A DNA stretch of 37,655 nt, from positions 1 to 37,655 of the forward strand of contig JAJEEK010000092.1 of assembly GCA_022821065.1 (NCBI GenBank). The letters are read 5' to 3'. The stretch is from Candidatus Poribacteria bacterium. Its GTDB lineage: Bacteria; Poribacteria; WGA-4E; WGA-3G. Shown here piece after piece: positions 1 to 8,303 of this stretch; positions within the stretch are counted from its first letter, which is position 1; every line of letters starts with the position of its first letter. The notes beneath the pieces were generated by a model. It saw nothing but the letters and a program-made list of their open reading frames with translations. It searched no databases and was not told the origin of the DNA. The translations under genes and the position numbers were made by a program.

Positions 1-141
1 GAACCCGATGAGACAGGACAACTCACGTATCGTTTTGACCGAGGTCAGTTTTTTAAGTTGGGTGCCACCGGAGTTCACAGTCGGAGTGAGAAAGGCAGTA
101 TCAATGCTTTTAAGGCAAAAATCTCTGTAGAGGAGAACTGA
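1..141 (+). CDS. 3' end of a gene paralogous to the C-terminus of the next gene (partial)
   Basis: The frame is open from base 1 to a TGA at 139-141, giving 46 residues; the start lies outside the window. The visible end (GQLTYRFDRGQFFKLG, then INAFKAKISVEEN) closely matches the last residues of the following gene (GRLTYDFDKGQRFKLC, then INAFYAKISVEAETD). The two are therefore tandem paralogues. The shared region looks like a small beta-rich C-terminal domain. The next gene's ATG lies one base after this stop, and its ribosome binding site (GAGGAG near 130) is inside this reading frame, so the two are probably cotranscribed and translationally coupled. Function is unknown. If the paralogy extends over the full length, this gene may also carry an internal TGA upstream of the window. 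Confidence 0.75.
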   Translation, partial: EPDETGQLTYRFDRGQFFKLGATGVHSRSEKGSINAFKAKISVEEN

Positions 142-142
142 C

Positions 143-1738
143 ATGGAAACCTTACCAAACAAAATTACGCTTAATGTTGACGGTAATGCAGAAGTCAATG
201 TCAAAGGTTTCATTGCGCCGATTGAATATACGCAATATAACTTTCACGTGGATTGGGACGAGTTGGCGAACTTTCGGGTCGCTGAACCCGAAAAGCAGTA
301 TCCTACATCCGTTTTTGAAGCATTTCTCCCTTCGGAACCGGTTTCAGTCGGTGAATGTTGGAAGATTGATGAAGCGGGTGCGCTAACGTTCCTGAAACAA
401 CTTCATACCAACCCACTTCTGAAACTCGCCATTGATTCGGGGGATTCGTATGGGTTGTGGGGGTGTCTGCGCGCTTACAATGATGGACTCGCTGAAATTG
501 TGTTCCGTATCCATGCGGAATTTATCATGGAGCGCGGTAAATATACGCCGTCCCAATTTGCTGGGCATCTGGTGATTGATCGGTTCCAAGAGAATGTTGT
601 CTTCTTCAAGATGTACGTGCCGCCAACGACACTGAATTTCGATGCGGGTTGGAAACAAGAAGGCGGGAATTATTTTGCGGAGATCGGCTATTGCCCGAAG
701 ATGGAACTCACAGCTGGTAAAGAATTGCAGGATGTCGAATTTAGCGCGTCAATCACGCAAGAAGAAGCGGCGCGCGCATTGTCCTCGCGGTTCTACAAGT
801 TTCAGCAGATCAACTGGGTATCGTTGGAGGAGGCGTTGGAGATGGCACCTGCACAAGGGAAACCGATTCATGTTATCTCAATAGATGGACCGATTTTTGA
901 CGAGGCGTGCTGAGGGAGTGGCAAAATCCTGAGAGCAGTTGAGCTCTCTGAAGATCGGATCATAGAATTCTTAAACGAAACCTTTATTAACGTGTGGGTA
1001 CCTAATGCGGAATTAGGACGCACACCGAGTCTGCGAGAACCGATTGCGAGGCGACGCGAACGCGAAGGTAAATCGTTTGATACAACGCACGCTTTAGCAC
1101 AGGCAATCATAAAAAGTTGGAAAAAAGGGTCGCCTGTGGACTGTTTGGTAATCTCACACGAGTTTGAACCGCTCGGTGGCATAGACTATAACGAGTTTCC
1201 TGATTGCTTGGGGGATTTTGATGACGAGGTAGAGGCGTATCTGTTTTTCCTTAAATCATCGTTAGAAGGGGAACGTCCGGGATTGAGTACCCTTGTCCTC
1301 ACGCCGGAACAACCTTCGCAGGAGGTGGTAGACACCTTCCGTACACCGATGCGCGCACACCAAGACTGGACGGTTGTCCACATTGATGCCAGAACGTTTG
1401 AAGCGGGTGGCACACTTACTGCTAACATCCGAGTCGGCAGGGACAACGGCATCGGGGTTTTCCATCTCCTTGATGGCAACAAAAAACTGCCGACAGAGGA
1501 AGCACCCGATGGGGTTGATCCCGAAAAATGGAACAGTCAAGAGAGTGATGCGTATGAGAAGGCACTCGGTGCGCTGACGAAAGTTTGGGGGATCTTCCCG
1601 GGACAAACTGGACGACTTACGTACGATTTTGATAAAGGTCAACGTTTTAAGTTGTGTGTGACTGGGGATCAATGGGGTGGGATCGGTGATATAAACGCTT
1701 TTTACGCGAAGATTTCTGTGGAAGCGGAAACCGATTGA
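143..1738 (+). CDS. Candidate selenoprotein: thioredoxin-fold protein with in-frame TGA (Cys-Sec)
   Basis: Read through the TGA at 911-913 this is a 531-residue protein. A conventional annotation would split it into 143-913 and a GTG-started 992-1738. Both halves share one frame with no other stop, and the second half is open right from base 914. The first 225 or so residues are not recognised. Around residues 230-290 the sequence has thioredoxin-like order: a W-SLEEALEMA helix, the strand KPIHVISIDG, the redox site DEAC-U-GSGK, a helix with LSEDRIIEFLNE, and the strand FINVWVPN. The split would cut this fold exactly at its active site. Residues from about 410 form a beta-rich domain shared with the preceding gene. 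A GAGGAG motif precedes the ATG. By analogy with the fold it may be a thiol/selenol oxidoreductase, but substrate and location are unknown. Alternatives are two separate genes or a nonsense mutation. Confidence 0.72.
911..913 (+). other. Probable selenocysteine codon (TGA)
   Basis: The TGA follows a Cys codon (TGC 908-910) and is followed by Gly-Ser-Gly-Lys. It falls where the CxxC redox motif sits in thioredoxin-fold proteins, between the first core strand and the following helix. TGA serves as an ordinary stop elsewhere in the window (139-141, 1736-1738, 6756-6758), so a changed genetic code does not explain it. Confidence 0.68.
926..955 (+). promoter_or_regulatory. SECIS-like stem-loop downstream of the TGA
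   Basis: A perfect 6-bp stem GAGAGC (931-936) with GCTCTC (943-948) closes a six-base loop AGTTGA. ATC (926-928) can pair with GAT (953-955) below an internal loop. There are 23 bases between the TGA and the loop, and G is the second loop base. Bacterial SECIS elements sit inside the coding region just after the UGA, with a small G-containing apical loop at about this distance. The fit is structural only; SelB binding is not demonstrated. Confidence 0.62.
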
Positions 1739-2221
1739 GGAAAGGTCGTTTGTACAAGGACGTAGGCTAACGGTCTCCTACGCTACAAAAAACAAGGTTC
1801 GGTTAAAAACCGAACCTACCGGACCTGGGTCGAGATTGCCGTTCTTCTGACATCTGACAACCGCACAAAATGGTATTACTTTACCTTTTTTTAAACCTTT
1901 TCCCCGAAAATTACCCTCCTTACAATAGTTAGAATTTAATGCCGCGTCCACCAAAAGTGCATCCACATCTGCGTATAAGCGAAAGTTCTCCACAAACCCA
2001 CTATTCTCCTAATTAAACTTGACCTTGTTCTTACCGAACCTTTTTTGGCTGCTTGTGATCCTAAACAGACGCTAACGCGGAACCCCCCTAAGGATTATGC
2101 ACCTTTTCCGTGTTAAAATTGTATCATTAATAAACAGCGACTTTAGCGAACAAAACACGCACAAAAATTATAATCACTCGGTTTGACCGAGAAACACTAC
2201 GGAGTCTATTACCTCTATAAT
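1739..2221. other. Intergenic region with short palindromes, no gene seen
   Basis: About 480 bases separate the candidate selenoprotein from the permease. It contains two inverted repeats (listed separately) soon after the stop. The rest is AT-rich, with no convincing frame on either strand. The permease promoter is presumably here, but I could not pick a clear -35/-10 pair. Confidence 0.6.
1761..1817. repeat. Two adjacent palindromes, including AGGTTCGGTT hairpin
   Basis: CGTAGG (1761-1766) pairs with CCTACG (1777-1782). AGGTTCGGTT (1795-1804) pairs perfectly with AACCGAACCT (1808-1817) around AAA. The second hairpin recurs at 16421-16442 and in partial form at 16604 and 28515, so it is a dispersed repeat. 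It could also act as a transcription end for the gene before it, although no clear T-run follows. Confidence 0.7.
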
Positions 2222-3487
2222 ATGAAAATACGTGATGCTATCGCTGCAGGGATTGCACACCTTGCTCAAAATCGTCTCCGCGCTGGGTTGTCGATTCTCG
2301 GTATCTTCATCGGGATCGCCAGCGTGCTATGCATGATGGCAATCGGTGACGGCGCGAAACTTATGATTGCCCAAGACATCGAAAAGCTCGGTGGTGCCAA
2401 CCAGGTACGACTCTGGACACGGACTTATATCTGGAGAAACTACCGGTTCATTCGGCGCACCACCGAACGCTATACCCTTGAGGACGTTCATGCAATTGAG
2501 GCAGAATGCCCAAAAGTACAATTTGTTTTACCCAAAAATGAACGGTACAGCCCGCTTATTACCAGCGCAGATGGTAGCCAAGCACGACCTAATTTTGAAG
2601 GTGTAACCCCAGACTATGCCGGCGGTCTTCATTGGGAGATTCGGGAAGGTAGGTTCTTTTCCGAAGAAGACCTTAAAGACGCGAAACAAGTTTGCGTTCT
2701 CGGTGCTGACACCGCTAAGGAACTTTTTGGAGAGACTTCCCCGATCGGAAAAGAGGTGAAGGTTCGGTATTATTGGCGGCAACCGCCAGTCAGAGTGCGT
2801 GTTATCGGGGTCATGGAGACGAAAGGGAGCAGCATCAACAGTTGGTACTCTTTAGACGAGACTGTTTGTATCCCGTTGACAACACACCAACAACGGATGT
2901 CAGGCACCCGCTACATTGAAGAACTCATTGTCTTTTTTGAAAAAGATGCGGATGCTTACGATATTCTTGATTCTGTGAAGGAGGTCCTCCGTAAAAGACA
3001 TCGCGGTAAAGATGACTTTATCGGCTATTGGGTACCGAAACGGTCTGCTCGGAGGCTTGATCGGATAGAAAAAATGATCAAAATCGCGTTGGGAAGCATT
3101 GCCGGGTTCTCACTGTTCGTAAGCGGCATCGGCATCATGAATATATGCCTCGTCTCTGTCGGTGAGAAGACACGAGAGATCGGGTTGCGCAAATCTGTGG
3201 GCGCGAAACGGATCCACATTTTCTATCAATTTTTGACGGAATCAATCTGTCTCTGTTTCTGTGGTGGTGTGCTCGGTATCGCAGGTGGTTGGGTCGCAGC
3301 ACAAGGGATGGCACGGCTTGCGGTCCGTATCGTGCCGATTGTACCTGAATGGCCCGTTGTTCTCTCTGGACATTGGGTGTTGATTGCTATCGTTTTCTCG
3401 CTCTTTATGGGAATCAGTTTCGGGGTCTACCCAGCGATGCAAGCGGCGCGACTGACACCTATTGACGCACTCCGTACCGAAAAATAA
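2222..3487 (+). CDS. ABC transporter permease, MacB/FtsX family
   Basis: This 421-residue inner-membrane protein has the MacB-type layout. There is one transmembrane segment near residues 18-40 (LSILGIFIGIASVLCMMAIG), a large periplasmic domain, and three C-terminal segments with the FtsX signature GIGIMNICLVSVGEKTREIG followed by RKSVGAK. It ends FGVYPAMQAARLTPIDALR, typical of the family. MacB-type permeases pair with an ATPase and act as mechanotransmission or efflux machines rather than classical importers. No ATPase or periplasmic adaptor gene is adjacent here. A TTG at 2183 would add 13 residues, but the family normally begins close to this ATG. The ribosome binding site is weak for either start. 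Confidence 0.9.
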   Translation: MKIRDAIAAGIAHLAQNRLRAGLSILGIFIGIASVLCMMAIGDGAKLMIAQDIEKLGGANQVRLWTRTYIWRNYRFIRRTTERYTLEDVHAIEAECPKVQFVLPKNERYSPLITSADGSQARPNFEGVTPDYAGGLHWEIREGRFFSEEDLKDAKQVCVLGADTAKELFGETSPIGKEVKVRYYWRQPPVRVRVIGVMETKGSSINSWYSLDETVCIPLTTHQQRMSGTRYIEELIVFFEKDADAYDILDSVKEVLRKRHRGKDDFIGYWVPKRSARRLDRIEKMIKIALGSIAGFSLFVSGIGIMNICLVSVGEKTREIGLRKSVGAKRIHIFYQFLTESICLCFCGGVLGIAGGWVAAQGMARLAVRIVPIVPEWPVVLSGHWVLIAIVFSLFMGISFGVYPAMQAARLTPIDALRTEK

Positions 3488-3511
3488 TGACCGATTCCTA
3501 ACTGCTGATCG

Positions 3512-5338
3512 CTAATCGCTGACGGCTTCCGATTGACACAAATCGCAGGTACCGCACCTGTAACTTTCTTCAACGGCTTCACCGAAATGGTCTCGAATTA
3601 CACGCATCCGACAAGTGGCTTCTAACGCGTAAACAAACAGCTGATCCAACTGGTTCTGTTTACGGCGGATATAGTCGCCCACCTCAATCTGCTCATCTGT
3701 CAGCGTACTCAGCATTTGACTATCTTCAAGCAGTTCAATGAGTAACAGGTCTTCCTGTCCCCAGTACTGGATATAACCGTCGCTTTGTAGCTCGGCGAGA
3801 CCTTCCATTATTGCCTTCGGATTCTGTCCAACGGCATCGCAGAGTTCCAAAATTGTCTTTATACCACTCCGCAACTCGCTGAGTAGTTCCCGCAATGCTG
3901 CGTTCTGCGGCTCCGTCTGTTCCTGCCAGAATCCACGGAATCGGACAGAAAGCTGAGATGGGACGTTATACCACCGCTTCAAAAAACCGAATTTTTCGAG
4001 ATAACTGAGACCGACATGGATTTTTGTTGGATTGCTGCTGCTCATCCACTCCAGTTCCTCGTTAGAGATTGTGCGATACCTTTCGCTTCCTTTGAAATTC
4101 TCAATGACCTTTAAGAGTTTAAGCAGGAACTGCTTATCTGGCGCGCTTTCCTTAATAAACCACTCGTGCAGCCCTCGGTCATCGTGGCAGAAAAGCAGGA
4201 CACAACGCGCGTCCTCACCGTCTCTACCGGCTCTCCCAATCTCTTGGCAGTATTCTTCGAGCGTGCCAGTGAGTGTCCAGTGAACGATATATCGGATGTC
4301 CGCTTTATCGATCCCCATACCGAAAGCGTTTGTGGCAACAACGATGTCCAACCCGTTTTCGCTGTCGTCGAAAAAGGCTTCTTGCACCCGTGTCCGCTCT
4401 TGCGGCTCAAGTCCAGCGTGGTAGAAAGCCGCACTGAACCTACGTCTTTGAAGGAAATCTGCGATTTCCTCGGTTTCGCGCCGCCGTCCGGCATAAATGA
4501 TCCCATTTTTCAAACGCGGTTGTTGGGGGTCAGCATCCGCCGTTGAAGGGAGCACTCGCTGTTCATTGAGGAATTTTTCGAGTTGCAGATACTTTTCATC
4601 GTCGTTCTCATTATGCTGAACGCTGAGTTTCAGATTCGGACGCTCAATACCTTCAGTGAGGATATGCGGGGTCGGTATATTTAGCACGCTCAGGATGTCT
4701 TCTTGGATTTCTGGTGGGGCTGTCGCTGTGAAAAGCGCGATAACGTGCGGTTGGAGGACATCAATCGTATCTTTCAAGGACAGGTAAGCCGGTCGAAAAT
4801 CGCGTCCCCATTGCGAGATACAGTGTGCTTCGTCTATAACGAACAGTGAAATCCGAAGCGCATTCAGGATGTCTAAAAAACGCCGACTTCGCAGGCGTTC
4901 TGGGGAGACGTAAAGCAGCTTTACTTCGTTTCGTTTCAGACGTGCTAATGTATTTTGATATTCATCCCACGTCTGTGTGCTGTTGATTAAGGAGACTGTC
5001 TCGATACCTTGCTCGCGTAAAGTATCAATCTGGTCCTTCATCAGGGAGATGAGGGGCGAGATGACGACTGTTATGCCGTCGAGCATCAATGCTGGCAGTT
5101 GATAACATAACGATTTGCCGTGCCCAGTCGGGAATACAGCGAATGTGTTTTTGCCGTCTAATATCGCTTCAACAATCTCGCGTTGTCCCTTGCGAAAGAA
5201 TGTGTAACCGAAGTACGTGTCGAGTGCTGTCAGGATCGGGTCTGTTGGTACTTCTCGGTCTGGTGTCGGTGCTGTGGCATCAACCGACGATTCCAGAATA
5301 GCATCTACCTGTTTAAGCAAATCCTGCAAATTTGGCAT
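3512..5338 (-). CDS. recQ: ATP-dependent DNA helicase RecQ
   Basis: This 608-residue superfamily 2 helicase unwinds DNA 3'-5' in recombination and repair. Motif 0 and motif I are clear (FRKGQREIVEAIL, FPTGHGKS at about 69-76); the usual Gly is His in T-G-H-G-K-S. Motif II is DEAH (about 167-170) within VIDEAHCISQWG, and motif VI is near QEIGRAGRDG. A four-Cys zinc site ends the protein (CRM...CGTCDLC). Length matches classic RecQ, but the first 30 residues are an extra tail and no HRDC domain is visible after the zinc region. It lies 24 bases downstream of the glycosyltransferase on the same strand, so the pair may be cotranscribed. The upstream permease gene converges on it, with a 24-base gap. 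Confidence 0.95.
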   Translation of the reverse strand: MPNLQDLLKQVDAILESSVDATAPTPDREVPTDPILTALDTYFGYTFFRKGQREIVEAILDGKNTFAVFPTGHGKSLCYQLPALMLDGITVVISPLISLMKDQIDTLREQGIETVSLINSTQTWDEYQNTLARLKRNEVKLLYVSPERLRSRRFLDILNALRISLFVIDEAHCISQWGRDFRPAYLSLKDTIDVLQPHVIALFTATAPPEIQEDILSVLNIPTPHILTEGIERPNLKLSVQHNENDDEKYLQLEKFLNEQRVLPSTADADPQQPRLKNGIIYAGRRRETEEIADFLQRRRFSAAFYHAGLEPQERTRVQEAFFDDSENGLDIVVATNAFGMGIDKADIRYIVHWTLTGTLEEYCQEIGRAGRDGEDARCVLLFCHDDRGLHEWFIKESAPDKQFLLKLLKVIENFKGSERYRTISNEELEWMSSSNPTKIHVGLSYLEKFGFLKRWYNVPSQLSVRFRGFWQEQTEPQNAALRELLSELRSGIKTILELCDAVGQNPKAIMEGLAELQSDGYIQYWGQEDLLLIELLEDSQMLSTLTDEQIEVGDYIRRKQNQLDQLFVYALEATCRMRVIRDHFGEAVEESYRCGTCDLCQSEAVSD

Positions 5339-5362
5339 ACTTTTTATTTCGCGTTTTGTCCT

Positions 5363-6136
5363 TTAAGAGAAGAACCGGAATCGGAAGATGTGAAAAATCG
5401 CGGCAACGCCGTCTTTCCAACTCACTGTTTTACCTTCGTGGTAATCTCTGCCGCGATAGGAGATGGGGACTTCAATAATTTTGCACTTCCGTTTGGCGAG
5501 TTTCGCCGTAATTTCGGGTTCAAAACCGAACCTGTCCGAGTAGAGCGAAATCTCCTTTAGAATGGATGTCCGGATCACCTTATAGCAGGTTTCCATATCG
5601 GTGAGTTTCGTACCATTAACAACGTTTGCGAGAGTCGTGAGAAACTGATTCGCGAGATAACTTCGTAGCAACCCTTTCTGCTTACCTTCGAGAAACCGAG
5701 AACCGTAAACCACATCGGCTTCGCTGTTAAGAATCGGTTCCAGCAACTTCGGGTAGTCTTTTGGATCGTATTCCAGATCGGCATCTTGGATAATCGTGAT
5801 CTCACCGGTGATGTGTTGGAAACCGGTGCGGAGCGTCGCGCCTTTGCCTCTATTCACATCGTGGTATAACACCTTTACGACGATGTCGTCTGCGTTTTCA
5901 GCGTTCTCATTTATTGATGCGTCTGTTGTTGCGAGGTAACCGCGTATTGCGCCTGAATTTTCTTGGATACCTTCGATTTCCTTTAGGATAGCGCGCGTGC
6001 CATCTGTTGAAAAATCGTCAACGAGGATCAATTCTTTTTTCATACCGATTTCAACATCGACCACCTGTTGTAGAAGCTCTTTTAGGCTTGCGACCTCGTT
6101 GTAAATCGGAATCACAATGGATAGCGTAGCCGCCAT
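5363..6136 (-). CDS. Family 2 glycosyltransferase, dolichyl-phosphate mannosyltransferase-like
   Basis: This 257-residue GT-A fold enzyme has the N-terminal SIVIPIYNE and LILVDDFSTDGT motifs. It also has NRGKGATLRTGF and a DxD site within IQDADLEYDP. The C-terminal half (ETCYKVIRTS, FGFEPEITAKLAKR, EVPISYRGR) is the pattern of DPM1/polyprenyl-phosphate sugar transferases. The likely reaction is transfer of a sugar from a nucleotide donor to a polyprenyl phosphate at the cytoplasmic membrane face. No C-terminal transmembrane segment is seen. A G-rich stretch lies about ten bases before the ATG. The acceptor and sugar cannot be read from sequence. Confidence 0.9.
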   Translation of the reverse strand: MAATLSIVIPIYNEVASLKELLQQVVDVEIGMKKELILVDDFSTDGTRAILKEIEGIQENSGAIRGYLATTDASINENAENADDIVVKVLYHDVNRGKGATLRTGFQHITGEITIIQDADLEYDPKDYPKLLEPILNSEADVVYGSRFLEGKQKGLLRSYLANQFLTTLANVVNGTKLTDMETCYKVIRTSILKEISLYSDRFGFEPEITAKLAKRKCKIIEVPISYRGRDYHEGKTVSWKDGVAAIFHIFRFRFFS

Positions 6137-6539
6137 CTGGATGCCCCCAATATTTTGTTTTCACGGCTTTCGTGTAGGATATGGCGTAAACAAAGCAAAG
6201 TTGAACCTGCCCAATTTCTTCTCCGTAAATAATACCCAATCCTTATATTAAAAGCAAGTTTAAAAATAGAGAACTTCCTTTTCACCTTCCGATAGGCACA
6301 CGTTGCAAGCACCCTACGTCTATGGTCTCTTACGTTCTCTGAATAGAGGAGTCGGTTGTTGCCTTGAAAATTGAATTCACAGCACCAATTCTGTTACGCG
6401 TCGGTCAGATTTTCCAGCGCAGATAAAAAAGAGGTGAAACTCAACAATTGACAAAGTGGTTATGTGCATGATAGAATATGCCTAATAGGTTTTCAACACC
6501 TACAAAAGAGTTAATAGACACATCAAAACGGAGTTTTAA
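6137..6539. other. Divergent intergenic region upstream of hicB and GT2
   Basis: About 400 bases with no convincing gene. It must carry the control region for the glycosyltransferase on the minus strand, and it contains a good plus-strand promoter at 6448-6477. I looked here for a HicA toxin gene next to the HicB and found none. Confidence 0.55.
6448..6477 (+). promoter_or_regulatory. sigma70-type promoter for hicB-like gene
   Basis: TTGACA (6448-6453) and TAGAAT (6472-6477) are separated by 18 bases. Transcription would begin near 6484, leaving a leader of about 55 bases with an ACGGAG ribosome binding site before the ATG at 6540. Confidence 0.65.
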
Positions 6540-6758
6540 ATGCAATTCAACGCTGTTTTCAAAAAAGTCCCTGAAGGTTATATCGGATTTGTTGAAGAGT
6601 TACCCGGCGCAAATACGCAGGGGAAAACGCTTGAAGAAACCCGGTCGAATCTTCACGAGGCAATCCAACTCACGCTCAAAGCGAATCGAGAACTCGCTGA
6701 GGAATATATTGCGGAACTCGAAGAAGTTATTCGCGAACCGATTTTTGTCCGTTTATGA
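6540..6758 (+). CDS. HicB-family antitoxin-like protein, no HicA partner
   Basis: This 72-residue protein matches the HicB N-terminal fold: YIGFVEELPGANTQGKT followed by LEETRSNLHEAIQL. HicB proteins neutralise the HicA mRNA interferase and repress their own operon. No HicA gene lies on either side: downstream is the convergent sulfatase, whose stop codon begins one base away, and upstream is non-coding. There is also no C-terminal DNA-binding extension. It may be a solitary HicB-like protein or the remnant of a module. It has its own promoter and a good ribosome binding site. Confidence 0.8.
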   Translation: MQFNAVFKKVPEGYIGFVEELPGANTQGKTLEETRSNLHEAIQLTLKANRELAEEYIAELEEVIREPIFVRL

Positions 6759-6759
6759 A

Positions 6760-8274
6760 TTACGCATACGACAGTCGTTCAACCCGTTTCTCTAAAGGCT
6801 CCATTTGCTCAAGGATACGACTCATCAGAGATGCCCTATCGTCGGCATAAGCGGCACTGTTCCACTGATTGACACGTTCGTTTGGATCCTTCTCCAGATC
6901 GTAGAGTTCACCGTAGGCGTGTCCGCAATACCATGTCAATTTGCGAGTATCCGTCACAATCGTCTTCAGCCGCAAACAGTTTGGGTCGTCCACACACTCA
7001 ACCAATACAGAATCGCGGACAGATGTTGTCTCTCCAGTCAGCATGGGTATCGCGTCTACGCCGTCTGTGTCTGCTGGTATCGGTAAGCCGATTGCTGACA
7101 GAACGGTCGGTACAATATCCACGTGGCTGAAGAGTGCCTCTATGCGCTGTCCATCTGGGATCATCGCGGGGTATCTCATCAACGTTGGTACACGGACAAG
7201 CTGTTCGTAGTGAAAAGGTCCCTTCATCCAGAGTCCATGGTCCCCGAGCAATTCACCGTGATCGGTCGTAAAGAGTACCAGTGTGTTTTCTGCCAATCCA
7301 TACGTGTCGAGACACTCCAGAATCCGATGCATCTGCTGATCAATAATCTTTACCATATTGTAGTAATACGCTCTGCCGAGTCGTGCATCCTCATCCGAAA
7401 CTTTACGGTAATCGGCACCGCCTCCCTGTCCAGCGATAGCGAACCTGCCACGGATCTCCGACTTCTCAAGCTGCCCGCATCGCGCTTCCAAGAAATGCGG
7501 CGGTTTATCGTCTAATTCGCCTTCAACGAAATCCGGAAGCGGTACCTGTCCGGGGTCAACACGATTCTCAAATTCCGTTGGAACACAGTGTGGGTGATGC
7601 GGGTCTTGGAAACCGACCGCCAACAGGAACGGTTGCGTACCCTCATGCTTTGACAAGAAATCTATCGTCCGATCCGCTGTCCAGACGCTGTTGTGGTATT
7701 TCAGAGGGATCTCCCAATCGTAAGCCTCACCGCCGAACCCTCTTTCGCTGAGACGTGTTGCGCTGCTATAACTACTGAGCGTCTCTTCGGACACCTCTGA
7801 ACGCACCCATTCGCCGTAGTGTCCGGCGATGCCATACGTCGCATGTCCCAACGCCAATTCGACCGTCTCAAATCCGTAGTAGGGACCCCGGAAATCGGGG
7901 TAGCGTGCCGTATCTCTGAAAGTTTCGATGGACTGTTCCGCAGAGGCACCGAACGGTTGGAAATGGGCTTTACCGATATAGTGCGTGCGATATCCAACAT
8001 CGGCGAGCCTATGCGACAGTAGGGGCTCGTCTTCTGGGACATTCATACCGACGTTCCAAGCACCGTGCCGACTCACGTAGCGTCCTGAAAAAATGGAGGC
8101 GCGCGCAGGTGTACAGACAGGGTTCGCACAGTACGCTCGTTCAAAACAGACACCTTCAGACGCGAACTTGTCGAGATGCGGTGTCTCTGTGAATGTCGAT
8201 CCATAGCAGCTCAGGCTATCTGTGCGCTGCTGGTCGGTTGTGACAATTAGTATATTCGGACGTTGTGTGTTCAT
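6760..8274 (-). CDS. Sulfatase (formylglycine-dependent arylsulfatase family)
   Basis: About 504 residues from the preferred start, which places RPNILIVTTDQQRTD at the N-terminus as in the family. The FGly signature C-T-P-A-R is at about 54-58 (ANPVCTPARAS); the Cys would be converted to formylglycine. Metal-binding D-Q near residue 14 and a TTDHGELLGDHG block are present. It hydrolyses sulfate esters, possibly of carbohydrates, but the substrate is not predictable. No signal peptide is evident, so it may be cytoplasmic. An ATG at 8310 would add 12 residues and overlap the end of the upstream nuclease-like gene; either start makes the pair coupled. Confidence 0.93.
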   Translation of the reverse strand: MNTQRPNILIVTTDQQRTDSLSCYGSTFTETPHLDKFASEGVCFERAYCANPVCTPARASIFSGRYVSRHGAWNVGMNVPEDEPLLSHRLADVGYRTHYIGKAHFQPFGASAEQSIETFRDTARYPDFRGPYYGFETVELALGHATYGIAGHYGEWVRSEVSEETLSSYSSATRLSERGFGGEAYDWEIPLKYHNSVWTADRTIDFLSKHEGTQPFLLAVGFQDPHHPHCVPTEFENRVDPGQVPLPDFVEGELDDKPPHFLEARCGQLEKSEIRGRFAIAGQGGGADYRKVSDEDARLGRAYYYNMVKIIDQQMHRILECLDTYGLAENTLVLFTTDHGELLGDHGLWMKGPFHYEQLVRVPTLMRYPAMIPDGQRIEALFSHVDIVPTVLSAIGLPIPADTDGVDAIPMLTGETTSVRDSVLVECVDDPNCLRLKTIVTDTRKLTWYCGHAYGELYDLEKDPNERVNQWNSAAYADDRASLMSRILEQMEPLEKRVERLSYA

Positions 8275-8303
8275 AAATATTTCTGCTCTTGACTTTGACT
8301 GTT

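Noticed and set aside
143..913. Two independent genes, ending at TGA 911-913 and starting at GTG 992
   Set aside because: The downstream frame is open right from 914 and is clearly protein-like from there (KILRAVELSEDRIIEFLNETFINVW). The GTG start would delete the first half of a thioredoxin-like fold. The SECIS-like hairpin is also present. It remains the main alternative.
143..1738. Changed genetic code with TGA read as Trp or Gly
   Set aside because: TGA ends other genes cleanly (139-141, 1736-1738, 6756-6758).
1739..2221. A minus-strand gene at 1778-1993
   Set aside because: Low-complexity translation overlapping a palindrome, with no family features and no ribosome binding site.
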